A stretch of 64,000 bases of DNA, taken from assembly GCF_013267195.1 (NCBI RefSeq), contig NZ_CP053941.1:2356001-2420000 (forward strand), in the 5' to 3' direction. Shown here piece after piece: positions 1-8,188 of the stretch (position 1 is the stretch's first letter; each line of letters opens with the position of its first letter). A program made the translations under genes and the position numbers. The notes below the pieces were generated by a model that was given only the letters and a program-made list of their open reading frames with translations, was not told where the DNA came from and searched no databases. The DNA comes from Halorubrum salinarum. Its GTDB lineage: Archaea; Halobacteriota; Halobacteria; Halobacteriales; Haloferacaceae.

Positions 1-413
1 TCCGGACGTTCGATAACGAACTGGTGACGGTGCCGAACGGCGACCTCGCGAACAGCGCGGTCACCAACCCCGTCGCCTACGACACGCTCAGACAGAAGTT
101 CGTCTTCGGGATCGGCTACGACGACGACATCGACGAGGCGACCGACATCATCGTCGAGGAGGCCGAGGCCCACGAGGAGATCCTCGACGACCCCGGCGTC
201 TCGGTCCGGCTCGTCGAGCTCGGCGACTCCGCCGTCGGGCTCCAGTCGCGCTGGTGGATCGCCGACCCCGACCGCGGCGACTTCGTCCGCGTGCGCTCCG
301 AGTACGTCACCGCGGTGAAGGAGGCGTTCGACGACGCCGGCATCGACATGCCGTACGTCCACCGCCAGCTAACCGGCAGCGTCGAAGTGATCGAAGAGGT
401 CGCCGACGAGTAA
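1..413 (+). CDS. MscS-family mechanosensitive channel, C-terminal part
   Basis: This is the end of a small-conductance mechanosensitive channel, a membrane pore that opens under osmotic down-shock. The window starts inside the gene: frame 3 is open from the first base and reads RTFDNELVTVPNG, the usual end of the MscS beta-domain. About 115 residues of the cytoplasmic alpha/beta domain follow, with the VRLVELGDSAVGLQSRWWI stretch typical of the family. The C-terminal tail is acidic (EVIEEVADE). About 136 residues are visible. The pore helices lie upstream of the window. Its stop is one base from the stop of the convergent MATE gene. The family call is firm; the exact paralogue cannot be told. 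Confidence 0.88.
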   Translation, partial: RTFDNELVTVPNGDLANSAVTNPVAYDTLRQKFVFGIGYDDDIDEATDIIVEEAEAHEEILDDPGVSVRLVELGDSAVGLQSRWWIADPDRGDFVRVRSEYVTAVKEAFDDAGIDMPYVHRQLTGSVEVIEEVADE

Positions 414-414
414 C

Positions 415-1866
415 TCACCCGACCTCCTCTTCCGCTTCGCCCGCGTCGGGCCGGTACTGCCGGCTGACCGCCTGCCAGCGGTTCGAGCGGAACCGGTAGC
501 CGTTCAGTCCGGCCGGCACCAGCTTCTCCGCCACCAGCGCCGCGTAGAGCCCGCCGACGCCGAGCGGCGTGACGAGGCCGACCAGCGCGACCGGGAGCGC
601 GAACGCGTACAGGCCGACCATCGACGCGAGGAAGGGCCAGCGCGTGTCGCCCGCGCCGCGCAGCGACCCCGTTATCGAGCCGTCCACGCCGAGCGGCACC
701 GCGCTCACCGCGGCGGCGACGACGAACGCGGCGGTGGCGCTCACCGCGGCCGGGTCGTCGACGAACACGCCGGCGATCGGCGTCGCGGCGGCGATCACCG
801 CGGCCGACGCGAGGACGTAGACGACCGCCGACAGGGAGATCACGTCGCGGCCGTACGCCGTGGCGAGCGCCTCCTCGCCGGCGCCGAGCCGCTGGCCGAC
901 GAGCGTGCTTGCGGCGATGGAGAATCCCCAACTGAAGCTGCCGAGCAGCGCCCTGACGCGGCGGCCGACCTCCAGGGCGGCGACGGTCGCCTGGCCGAAC
1001 GACGACGCGACCCACAGGAGCGGGAAGACGACGACCCCCTCGGCGACGCGGCGCGCGATCAGTGGCGCGGAGACCCGGAGCAGCTGGCGCGTCAGCCCGG
1101 CGTCGAACCACGGGCCCGAGCGCCCGACCGGGACGGGGGAGGCGCCGCGGCCGAGGTACGACCGCCCGGTCATCCCCCACGCGAGGACGAGCCCGACGGC
1201 GGCGATGGAGACCGCGGTGCCGAGCCCCGCGCCGAACACGCCCAGCCCGGCCCCGAGGACGAGCCAGACCGTGAGGACGACGTTCAGTATCGCACCGCCG
1301 GCGCGCGCGACCATGGGAGTGCGGGTGTCGCCGACGCCGGCGTACGTCCGGCTGGCGATCATGTTGAAGAACTCGAAGGCGAGCGCGGGCGCCGTGACCG
1401 CGAGGTAGGTCGTCCCGGCCGACAGCGCGGCGCCGTCGCCGCCGACGAGCGCGATCAGCCGCTCCGCGCCGAGGACGTACCCCGCGACGATGGGCGCGAC
1501 CAGCAGCGCGGCCACGATCAGCGACTGCTTGACCACGAGGCCGGCGCGCCCGCGCTCCTCGCCGCCGTAGTTCTGCGAGACGAGCGAGACGGTGCCGCCC
1601 GCGAGCCCGATGGAGACGAACTTCGCCAGCTGCCAGTACGCGAACGCGAACCCCATGCCCGCGACCGCGGACACCCCGACCGCGTACCCGATCACCGCGA
1701 GGTCCACGGTGTTTTTCGACATGATCGCGAACCCCGTCACGATCCGGGGCCACGCCAACCCCATCGTCTCGTCCAGCCGCGAGCGGTCGATGACGCCGGC
1801 CCGGTCGAGCGCGCCCGCGACCGCCTCGGCGACGCGCGCGGCGCCGTTCCGGAGCCGGGATAGCAT
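415..1866 (-). CDS. MATE family efflux transporter
   Basis: This 483-residue polytopic membrane protein is of the length and pattern of MATE (NorM/DinF) exporters, which extrude cationic drugs or metabolites in exchange for Na+ or H+. It has about 12 hydrophobic segments in two similar halves. Gly/Ala-rich loops such as GLAGGTVSLVSQNYGG near residue 95 match the first-half repeat. A short basic and acidic N-terminal segment (about 40 residues) precedes the first helix. The start is the ATG at 1866. It is convergent with the MscS gene and divergent from thiE. The substrate cannot be inferred. Confidence 0.85.
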   Translation of the reverse strand: MLSRLRNGAARVAEAVAGALDRAGVIDRSRLDETMGLAWPRIVTGFAIMSKNTVDLAVIGYAVGVSAVAGMGFAFAYWQLAKFVSIGLAGGTVSLVSQNYGGEERGRAGLVVKQSLIVAALLVAPIVAGYVLGAERLIALVGGDGAALSAGTTYLAVTAPALAFEFFNMIASRTYAGVGDTRTPMVARAGGAILNVVLTVWLVLGAGLGVFGAGLGTAVSIAAVGLVLAWGMTGRSYLGRGASPVPVGRSGPWFDAGLTRQLLRVSAPLIARRVAEGVVVFPLLWVASSFGQATVAALEVGRRVRALLGSFSWGFSIAASTLVGQRLGAGEEALATAYGRDVISLSAVVYVLASAAVIAAATPIAGVFVDDPAAVSATAAFVVAAAVSAVPLGVDGSITGSLRGAGDTRWPFLASMVGLYAFALPVALVGLVTPLGVGGLYAALVAEKLVPAGLNGYRFRSNRWQAVSRQYRPDAGEAEEEVG

Positions 1867-1981
1867 TGGACTCCCGTACGGGTCGCGCCGGCTTGTGTCT
1901 GTCCGTCACGGCCCGCGACCGGGCCGGGCGGCCGCGGTCGGAGCGCAACCGTTTTGACGCGACCACCGGACTGTACCACAC

Positions 1982-2614
1982 GTGAATATCAACGAGTGGC
2001 GGACGTACCTCGTCACGGCGGCGAGCCGCTCCGCGGGGCGCGCGACGCCCGAGGTGGTCGCGGCCGCGCTCGACGGCGGCGTCGACGTCGTCCAGCTCCG
2101 TGACAAGGCGACGAGCGCGCGGGAGCGCTACGAGACGGGGCTTCGGCTCCGCGAACTGACCGCGGAGGCCGGGGTGCCGCTGATCGTCAACGACCGGATC
2201 GACCTCGCCGCCGCCGTCGACGCCGACGGCGTCCACCTCGGGCAGGCGGACCTCCCGGTCGCGGTCGCCCGCGAGCGGCTGGGCGAGGACGCCGTCGTCG
2301 GCGTCTCGGCCTCGACGGTCGAGCAGGCCGAGGCGGCCGAGGCCGCGGGCGCTGACTACCTCGGCGCGGGGGCCGTCTACGGCACCGACTCGAAGGACGT
2401 CTCCGGCGACCGGGACGGGATCGGGGCCGAGCGGATCGCCGCGGTCGCCGACGCGGTCGACGTCCCCGTCTTCGGGATCGGCGGGATCGACGCCGGCAAC
2501 GCGGCGCCCGTGGTCGAGGCTGGCGCGACCGGCGTCGCGGCGCTGTCGGCGATCACCGCCGCCGAGGACCCGGCGGCGGCGACCGCGGCGCTGCGCGAGG
2601 CGGTGACGCGGTGA
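1982..2614 (+). CDS. thiE: Thiamine-phosphate synthase ThiE
   Basis: ThiE couples hydroxymethylpyrimidine diphosphate with the thiazole phosphate to give thiamine phosphate in the cytoplasm. The 210-residue TIM barrel shows the family markers in order: VQLRDK (37-42), VNDR (69-72), HLGQ (85-88) and the phosphate-binding GIGGI (165-169). Length is normal for a stand-alone ThiE; many archaea instead carry a ThiD-ThiE/ThiN fusion. The start is a GTG. The last step of the same pathway, thiL, lies 17 kb away in this window. It is transcribed alone, divergently from the MATE gene. Confidence 0.93.
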   Translation: MNINEWRTYLVTAASRSAGRATPEVVAAALDGGVDVVQLRDKATSARERYETGLRLRELTAEAGVPLIVNDRIDLAAAVDADGVHLGQADLPVAVARERLGEDAVVGVSASTVEQAEAAEAAGADYLGAGAVYGTDSKDVSGDRDGIGAERIAAVADAVDVPVFGIGGIDAGNAAPVVEAGATGVAALSAITAAEDPAAATAALREAVTR

Positions 2615-2653
2615 CTCGGCCCAACCGGCGGGAGACCGACCGCACCGGCGCGG

Positions 2654-3505
2654 TCACCAGTCGCGCTCGAACTCGGGGTCGAACAGCCGCGCCGACATCG
2701 GCGCCGGGTCGCCCTCGGTGAGGTTGTACTCGGAGAAGTCGGTGACGCCCGCCTCGCGGAGCAGTTCCTCGTCGTAGAAGCTCTGCCCCGTACACTCGGC
2801 CGGGTCGCGGGCGAGGATCTCGAGGACCGCGTCGGAGACGACCTCGGGGGCGCGCCAGTCGTCCTCGGTCCCGAGCCCGAAGTAGCGCGTCGCGCGGGTG
2901 TCGATGGTCGTCACCGGCCAGAAGGTGTTACAGCCCACGTCGTCGCTCCCGAGCTCCTCGGCGAGCGAGAGCGTGACGAACGACATCCCGAGCTTCGACC
3001 ACGCGTACGGCGCCTTGCCCGGCGAGCGGTCGGTCGTGACCGGCGGCGCGTTCGTCAGGAGCCACGCCTCGTCGAGCCCCGCGAGATGGTCGGCGAACGC
3101 GTGCGCGACGAGGTGGGTCCCGCGGACGTTCACGTCGGTCAGGAGGTCGAAGCGGTCGGCCGGCAGGTCGGCGACGTTCGCCAGCTGGATCGCGCTGGCG
3201 TTGTTGATCACGATGTCGACCTCGCCGAAGCGGTCGATCGCCGCCTCAACGACCTCGTCGACGCGCTCCTCGTCGCGGAGGTTCAGTTCGAGCGCGAGCG
3301 CCTCCGGCCCGCGCTCGCGCACCTCGCGGGCCGTCTGCTCGATCGACCCCTCCAGCTCGGAGTCGTCGTCGTCGGTCGTCTTGCCCGTCGAGACGACGTT
3401 ACAGCCTTGGTCGGCGAGCGCGAGCGCGATCTGCTTGCCGATGCCGCGAGTCGTCCCGGTGATGAACGCTGTCGATCCCGAGAGGTCAGGGTCCGCGAGT
3501 GGCAT
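2654..3505 (-). CDS. SDR family oxidoreductase, HSDL2-like
   Basis: This 283-residue short-chain dehydrogenase has the nucleotide-binding TGTTRGIG motif (residues 16-23), an NNAS motif and YAWSK (the Y-x-x-x-K pair). The segment GKTTDDDDSELEGSIEQT and the WPVTTIDT region resemble hydroxysteroid-dehydrogenase-like 2 (HSDL2) proteins, which carry a longer loop after the second strand. At the usual catalytic Ser position it reads LTNAPPVTT, so that Ser seems to be missing, much as it is shifted in HSDL2. The start is the ATG at 3505 because a TATA-like AATTATCC sits at 3529-3536, at leaderless distance. A longer open frame upstream runs through the folded repeat and is rejected. Substrate unknown. 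Confidence 0.82.
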   Translation of the reverse strand: MPLADPDLSGSTAFITGTTRGIGKQIALALADQGCNVVSTGKTTDDDDSELEGSIEQTAREVRERGPEALALELNLRDEERVDEVVEAAIDRFGEVDIVINNASAIQLANVADLPADRFDLLTDVNVRGTHLVAHAFADHLAGLDEAWLLTNAPPVTTDRSPGKAPYAWSKLGMSFVTLSLAEELGSDDVGCNTFWPVTTIDTRATRYFGLGTEDDWRAPEVVSDAVLEILARDPAECTGQSFYDEELLREAGVTDFSEYNLTEGDPAPMSARLFDPEFERDW

Positions 3506-3548
3506 ACCGGCCGTTCGACCGGCGGGAGGATAATTCTCGGTGGTCGGC

Positions 3549-3778
3549 GCGTGCCTCCGAGCGCCTTGTAGGCGCGAGGAGCACGCGCGAGGGAGTCGCG
3601 AACGAAGTGAGCGACGAGGCTGGGGAGGTGCGAGGTGCGGTGCCGTGCGGGGCGGGACTCGAAGGGGCAGTCGCGAGCCGCACTGAGGCGACGTAAGCAC
3701 CACAGCGAGTGAGCGGAGTGAACGAGCGAGGGGCGCAGCGAGCGTCAGCGCGGCTCGCGGCTGGGGCTTTGGAGGTGG
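3549..3778 (+). repeat. Folded dispersed non-coding element, copy A
   Basis: This is one of three full copies of a non-coding element, here filling the gap of about 350 bp between two minus-strand SDR genes. Reading 5' to 3': hairpin H1 at 3549-3586 (GCGTG, bulged C, CTCC, GA, GCGCC, loop, GGCGC, GA, GGAG, CACGC); hairpin H2 at 3595-3615 (GTCGC-GA-AC-GAA-GT-GA-GCGAC); the cores CGACGAGGCTGGGGAGG and GGGCGGGACTCGAAGGGGC; then stem H3 pairing 3670-3681 with 3750-3761. H3 encloses mini-hairpin H4 at 3709-3723 (GT-GA-GC-GGA-GT-GA-AC). The tail is GGGGCTTTGGAGGT. I see no credible protein in it. Whether it acts as RNA or as DNA is unknown. Confidence 0.85.
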
Positions 3779-3857
3779 TTGTCACTGCCCCGTTATCGAT
3801 TATTCACCAGCGAGCGGCTGGGCCCTTCGCGACCGCCAATCCGGACACAATCCACGC

Positions 3858-4607
3858 TTATCGCGTCGCGGACTTCCACTCCCGCAGCCCCAGCCGTCCG
3901 CCGTTCAGGTCCTCGGCGGGCGCCTCGGTGGCGGCCCAGACGAACAGCGGCGCGACGCTCTCGGGGTCGCGGGCGCGCTCCTTGCCCGTGAGGTCGGTGG
4001 CGACGAGGCCGGGGTCGACGACGCCGACGGTCGCGTCGAGGTCGGCGGCGAAGCCGCGCGCGACCGCCTCGGCGGCCGCCTTCGACACCGCGTACGCGCC
4101 CATCCCGGGCTTCGACTCGGCCGCGACCGCGCCCGACGGGACGACGACGCGCGCGCCGTCGGCCAGGTGGGGGACCGCCTCCGATATCGTCGCGAACACG
4201 CCGCGCGCGTTCGTCCGCATCGTGTCGTCGTAGTCGGCGTAGGTGACCTCGGTCGTCGGCCGCTCGCCCGGCGCGCCGTGGAACACACCGGCGTTCGCGA
4301 ACACCACGTCGATCGGGCCGGCCTCGCGGGCGGTCCGCTCGAAGAAGCGTTCGAGGTCGAACTCGTCGCGCACGTCGACGCGGTCGCCCCACGCGACGCC
4401 GCGCTCGGCGTCGGCGTCGCTCTCGTCGTCGGCGTCGGTCTCCTCGTCCGCGTCGTCGCCCTCGCCGTTCAGCGCCGCGACGGTCTGATCGACGGCCTCG
4501 CCGTCGCGCCCGGAGACGGCGACGAACGCCCCCTCGTCGACGAACGCCTCGGCGACGGCTCGTCCGATCCCGCTCGTTGCCCCGGTGATCGCGACCGTCA
4601 GATCCAT
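3858..4607 (-). CDS. SDR family NAD(P)-dependent oxidoreductase
   Basis: This 249-residue classical short-chain dehydrogenase has TGATSGIG at residues 8-15, NAG in the middle, a catalytic Ser in VVVPSGAVAAES and YAVSK as the catalytic Tyr/Lys pair, followed by VDPGLVATDLTG. An Asp/Glu-rich insertion of about 20 residues near position 60 is a haloarchaeal surface loop and is not seen in bacterial relatives. It is an oxidoreductase of an unknown alcohol or ketone. It lies downstream of repeat copy A on the opposite strand and is divergent from crtD, 113 bases away. The start is the ATG at 4607. Confidence 0.85.
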   Translation of the reverse strand: MDLTVAITGATSGIGRAVAEAFVDEGAFVAVSGRDGEAVDQTVAALNGEGDDADEETDADDESDADAERGVAWGDRVDVRDEFDLERFFERTAREAGPIDVVFANAGVFHGAPGERPTTEVTYADYDDTMRTNARGVFATISEAVPHLADGARVVVPSGAVAAESKPGMGAYAVSKAAAEAVARGFAADLDATVGVVDPGLVATDLTGKERARDPESVAPLFVWAATEAPAEDLNGGRLGLREWKSATR

Positions 4608-4689
4608 GTGAACACGGCTACGCGCGTCGGCGACTTAGTGGTATCCACTCGGGGCGCGACCGGCCGCCGACCCCGACGCGTCTGACCGG

Positions 4690-4697
4690 ATTTATAC
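4690..4697 (+). promoter_or_regulatory. TATA box of the carotenoid operon
   Basis: ATTTATAC is centred about 27 bases before the crtD ATG at 4721. That is the spacing of haloarchaeal leaderless transcripts, so the crtD-lyeJ-cruF mRNA probably begins at or within a few bases of the start codon. No other clear TATA box is seen before lyeJ or cruF, whose starts overlap or abut the preceding stops. Confidence 0.65.
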
Positions 4698-4720
4698 CCC
4701 CGCCGCTCCTACGATCGCGT

Positions 4721-6223
4721 ATGGACGTGGTCCCGGACATCGACGGCGTCGCCGGCGAGTCCGTCGTCGTGATCGGCGGCGGATTCGGCGGCCTCTCGAC
4801 GGCCTGCTACCTCGCGGACGCCGGCGCGGACGTCACGCTGCTGGAGAAGAACGAGCAGCTCGGCGGCCGGGCCAGCCGGCTCGAAGTCGACGGCTTCCGG
4901 TTCGACATGGGGCCGTCGTGGTACCTGATGCCGGACGTCTTCGAGCGGTTCTTCGGCCACTTCGGCCGGTCGCCCGACGAGTTCTACGAGCTGGAGCGGC
5001 TCGACCCGCACTACCGCGTGTTCTGGAAGGACGGAGACAAGGTCGACGTGCTGCCGGACCGCGAGAAGAACAAGGAGATATTCGAGTCGTACGAGCCGGG
5101 CGCCGGCGAGGCGTTCGACGAGTACCTGGCCGAGTCCGAGCGGACCTACGAGATCGGGATGGAGCACTTCGTGTACGAGGACCGCCCGCGGCTGCGCGAC
5201 TACGTGGACACCGACGTGTTGCGCTACTCGTGGGGGCTCTCGCTTTTGGGCAAGATGCAGGGCCACGTCGAGGACTACTTCGACCACCCGAAGCTCCAGC
5301 AGCTTATGCAGTACACGCTCGTGTTCCTCGGCGGCTCGCCCACGAACACGCCGGCGCTGTACAACCTGATGAGCCACGTCGACTACAACATGGGCGTCTA
5401 CTACCCCGACGGCGGGATCGGCGCCGTCGTCGACGGCATCGTCGAGCTCGCCGACGACCTCGGCGTCGAGTTCGTCACCGACGCCGAGGTGACGGGGATC
5501 GAGGGGCGGTACGGCGCGTTCGCGGTCGACACCGAGGGCGGCGAGCGCTACCTCGCCGACCGCGTCGTCTCCGACGCCGACTACGCGCACACCGAACAGG
5601 AGCTGCTGCCGGAGCACAAGCGCCAGTACACCGAGGAGTACTGGGAGTCGCGGACGTACGCCCCCTCCGCGTTCCTGCTGTACCTCGGCGTCGAGGGCGA
5701 CGTGCCGGACCTCGAACACCACACGCTCGTCCTCCCGACCGACTGGGACGAGCACTTCGCGCAGATCTTCGACGACCCCGAGTGGCCCGACGACCCCGCC
5801 TACTACCTCTGTGTCCCCTCCAAGACGGACGACACCGTCGCGCCCGAGGGGCACAGCAACCTCTTCGCGCTCGTGCCGATCGCGCCCGGGCTGGCCGACA
5901 CCCCGGAGATCCGCAACCGCTACCGCGACCTCGTCATCGACGACATCGCGGAGAACACCGGCACCGACCTGCGCGGACGGGTCGTCGTCGAGGAGACGTT
6001 CTCCGTCGACGACTTCGCGGACCGGTACAACAGCTACGCGGGCAGCGCGCTCGGCCTGGCGCACACCCTCACGCAGACCTCGCTGCTGCGCCCGCCGCAC
6101 GTCTCGGACGCGGTCGACGGGCTCTACTTCACGGGGTCGACGACGACGCCCGGCATCGGCGTCCCGATGTGCCTCATCAGCGGGGGGCTGACCGCGGAAG
6201 CGATGGCCGACGACGACGTGTGA
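4721..6223 (+). CDS. crtD: Carotenoid 3,4-desaturase (CrtD/CrtI family)
   Basis: This 500-residue FAD-dependent amine-oxidase-fold enzyme is of the phytoene desaturase family. The dinucleotide-binding motif VVVIGGGFGGLSTACYLADAG lies near residue 10, followed by ELGGRAS-like NEQLGGRAS. The C-terminal CRTI signature contains DGLYFTGSTTTPGIGVP. In Haloarcula japonica the first gene of an identical three-gene cluster was shown to be CrtD, which introduces the 3,4 double bonds on the way to bacterioruberin; many annotations call it phytoene desaturase. The context (lyeJ and cruF directly downstream, same strand) favours CrtD. It probably works at the membrane on lipophilic carotenoids. A TATA box sits at leaderless distance. 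Confidence 0.88.
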   Translation: MDVVPDIDGVAGESVVVIGGGFGGLSTACYLADAGADVTLLEKNEQLGGRASRLEVDGFRFDMGPSWYLMPDVFERFFGHFGRSPDEFYELERLDPHYRVFWKDGDKVDVLPDREKNKEIFESYEPGAGEAFDEYLAESERTYEIGMEHFVYEDRPRLRDYVDTDVLRYSWGLSLLGKMQGHVEDYFDHPKLQQLMQYTLVFLGGSPTNTPALYNLMSHVDYNMGVYYPDGGIGAVVDGIVELADDLGVEFVTDAEVTGIEGRYGAFAVDTEGGERYLADRVVSDADYAHTEQELLPEHKRQYTEEYWESRTYAPSAFLLYLGVEGDVPDLEHHTLVLPTDWDEHFAQIFDDPEWPDDPAYYLCVPSKTDDTVAPEGHSNLFALVPIAPGLADTPEIRNRYRDLVIDDIAENTGTDLRGRVVVEETFSVDDFADRYNSYAGSALGLAHTLTQTSLLRPPHVSDAVDGLYFTGSTTTPGIGVPMCLISGGLTAEAMADDDV

Positions 6224-6231
6224 TCCCCGCC

Positions 6232-7161
6232 GTGAGCGACCAGAACCGATCCGCCGGAGAGGGCCAGCCCCGGTCCGTCGAGGACGAGCAGTCCCGGGCC
6301 GCCGGGGGCGGCGGCGAGGGGCTCCGCTACCTGCTGGTGCTGTCTCGGCCGCGCTTCTGGCTGTACCTCGCCGGCCCCGTCGCGGTCGGCGTCACCTACG
6401 GTATCGACGCCGTGAGCGGGCTGTTCACCCCCGTCACCGTCGCGCTCGCCCTCTACTTCCTCGTCCCCGCGAACGTGTTCCTCTACGGCGTCAACGACGT
6501 GTTCGACGCCGACATCGACGAGTTGAACCCGAAGAAGGAGGGCCGCGAGGCGCGCTGGCAGGGGAGCCGGCCCGTGGTCGCTGCGGTCGTCGCGTCGGGC
6601 GCGCTGGGGCTCGCGACGCTCGCGATTACGCCGCGGGTCGCGTGGCCGTACCTGCTCGGCTTCCTCGTCCTGGCCGTCGGGTACAGCGCGCCGCCCGTCC
6701 GCTTCAAGACGACGCCGTTCCTCGACTCGCTGTCGAACGGCCTGTACGCGCTCCCGGGCGCGGCGGCGTACGCGACGGTCGCGGGGGCGCACCCGCCGCT
6801 CGCGGCGCTCGCCGGCGCGTGGCTCTGGACGATGGGGATGCACACGTTCTCCGCCATCCCCGACATCGAACCGGACCGCGCGGCGGGGATCGACACGACC
6901 GCGACGCTGCTCGGCGAGGGGCGCACGTACGCCTACTGCTTCGCGGCGTGGGCCGCCGCGGCGGCCGGATTCTGGGCGGTCGACGCCCGGCTCGGCGCCT
7001 TGCTCGGCGTGTACCCCGTCTTCGTCGCGTGGGTCGCGCGCTCGTCGGTCTCCGTCGACCGCGCCTACTGGTGGTTCCCGGCGCTGAACACCGTCGTCGG
7101 CACGCTGCTGTCGATGGGCGGCCTCTGGCGGGTGTACCCGCTCTGGGAGGCGCTGCCGTGA
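6232..7161 (+). CDS. lyeJ: Lycopene elongase / UbiA-type prenyltransferase
   Basis: This 309-residue UbiA-superfamily membrane prenyltransferase adds C5 units to lycopene ends to build the C50 skeleton of bacterioruberin. The first Asp-rich motif is NDVFDADIDE and the second is PDIEPDRAAGID; both bind the Mg2+-diphosphate of the prenyl donor. Eight to nine hydrophobic segments follow a hydrophilic N-terminus. The start is uncertain: GTG at 6232 is chosen, but the in-frame GTG at 6220 overlaps the crtD stop as GTGA, a common haloarchaeal coupling. It sits in the crtD-lyeJ-cruF operon, and in Haloarcula this product also hydrates the new ends. Confidence 0.88.
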   Translation: MSDQNRSAGEGQPRSVEDEQSRAAGGGGEGLRYLLVLSRPRFWLYLAGPVAVGVTYGIDAVSGLFTPVTVALALYFLVPANVFLYGVNDVFDADIDELNPKKEGREARWQGSRPVVAAVVASGALGLATLAITPRVAWPYLLGFLVLAVGYSAPPVRFKTTPFLDSLSNGLYALPGAAAYATVAGAHPPLAALAGAWLWTMGMHTFSAIPDIEPDRAAGIDTTATLLGEGRTYAYCFAAWAAAAAGFWAVDARLGALLGVYPVFVAWVARSSVSVDRAYWWFPALNTVVGTLLSMGGLWRVYPLWEALP

Positions 7162-8048
7162 CCGACGGCTCGCCCGGCGGAACCTCGACCGCCGCCGGAC
7201 TCGACGCGCTCCGCGAGCGCGCGCCGGACACGCGCCGCGAGGCCGAGGCGCTGCTCGACCGCCTGGTCCGCGAGAACCGGTTCACCATCGCGGTCGTCTT
7301 CCCGCTCGTGGGAGCGATAGCGCTCGTCGGGAGCGCCGAGGGGTGGGTGCCGGAGCCGTACGCCTTCCACCCGTGGTTCGTGCTGTTCGGCGTGATCGTG
7401 ATGCGCTCGCCCCTGGTTGTCGGCGTGCTGCCGACGATCGACCGCCGCGCGCTCGGCTGGATCGGCGTCCTGACAGCGTACACGTACCTCATCGAGTCGG
7501 TCGGCGTCGCGACCGGGTGGCCGTACGGCGAGTTCGCGTACACGGTCGACCTCGGTCCGATGCTCGCCGGCGTCCCGGTCGCGCTCCCCGTCTTCTTCAT
7601 CCCGCTCGTGACCAACGCCTACCTGCTCTGCCTGCTCCTGCTCGGCCCGCGCGCCGACAGCGTGTGGGTCCGGCTGGCGACCGTGATCCCCGTCGTCGTC
7701 GCGATGGACGTGGTCTTGGACCCCGGCGCGGTGTCGCTCGGCTTCTGGGACTTCGGCGGCGGCGCGTTCTACGGCGTCCCGCTCTCGAACTACGCCGGCT
7801 GGGTGCTGTCGGCGATCGTCGCCGTCGTCACGCTCGACCGCGCCTTCGCGGCGGTCGGAATCCGCGAGCGGCTCCGCGACTGCGAGTTCATGCTCGACGA
7901 CATGGTGAGCTTCGTGATCCTCTGGGGCGGAATCAACCTCTGGTTCGGGAACCTCCTGCCGGCGGCGGTCGCGGCCGCGTTCGGCGTCGGCCTCCTCCGC
8001 GCCGACCGGTTCGACACGCGGCTGTTCACCCAGTGGCGCGGGTCGTGA
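7158..8048 (+). CDS. cruF: Bisanhydrobacterioruberin hydratase CruF
   Basis: CruF hydrates the terminal C2-prenyl double bonds of bisanhydrobacterioruberin to give bacterioruberin, the red C50 membrane carotenoid. The product has 296 residues and about seven hydrophobic segments, with motifs typical of the DUF422/CruF family such as WPYGEFAYT and MDVVLDPGAVSLGFW. The GTG start overlaps the lyeJ stop (GTGA), indicating translational coupling. The family carries no cofactor motif. It is the third gene of the operon and is followed by an independent promoter for dacZ. Confidence 0.87.
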   Translation: MTDGSPGGTSTAAGLDALRERAPDTRREAEALLDRLVRENRFTIAVVFPLVGAIALVGSAEGWVPEPYAFHPWFVLFGVIVMRSPLVVGVLPTIDRRALGWIGVLTAYTYLIESVGVATGWPYGEFAYTVDLGPMLAGVPVALPVFFIPLVTNAYLLCLLLLGPRADSVWVRLATVIPVVVAMDVVLDPGAVSLGFWDFGGGAFYGVPLSNYAGWVLSAIVAVVTLDRAFAAVGIRERLRDCEFMLDDMVSFVILWGGINLWFGNLLPAAVAAAFGVGLLRADRFDTRLFTQWRGS

Positions 8049-8105
8049 CCGGTCGGCGTCGCGGCAGGTCCGGGTCGCGAGCCGCCACGGACCGACTCTG
8101 TTGCG

Positions 8106-8113
8106 CTTAAATA
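8106..8113 (+). promoter_or_regulatory. TATA box of dacZ
   Basis: CTTAAATA predicts transcription start near 8136. This decides the dacZ start: the upstream in-frame GTG at 8117 would lie before the transcript begins, so the ATG at 8189 is used, leaving a 5' leader of about 50 bases. Confidence 0.55.
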
Positions 8114-8188
8114 CCGGTGTCCCGTCCGTTCGAGCGTGATCGACGGCGGCAACAGCGGCGGACGACGGAACCGAGGGGCTCGAACGCG

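Noticed and set aside
116-2236. Long minus-strand open frame of 706 codons over the MscS end, MATE and thiE
   Set aside because: Arg-rich, low-complexity product with no domains; it is the antisense or off-frame shadow expected in very GC-rich DNA over three recognisable genes.
3549-3778. Protein-coding reading of the repeat element (several short frames)
   Set aside because: Frames differ between the three copies, contain no shared peptide and are broken by unequal loop lengths, while the helices are kept by paired changes.
8117-8188. N-terminal extension of DacZ from the GTG at 8117
   Set aside because: The TATA box at 8106-8113 places the transcript start near 8136, after this codon; the extra residues are basic and unlike the family.
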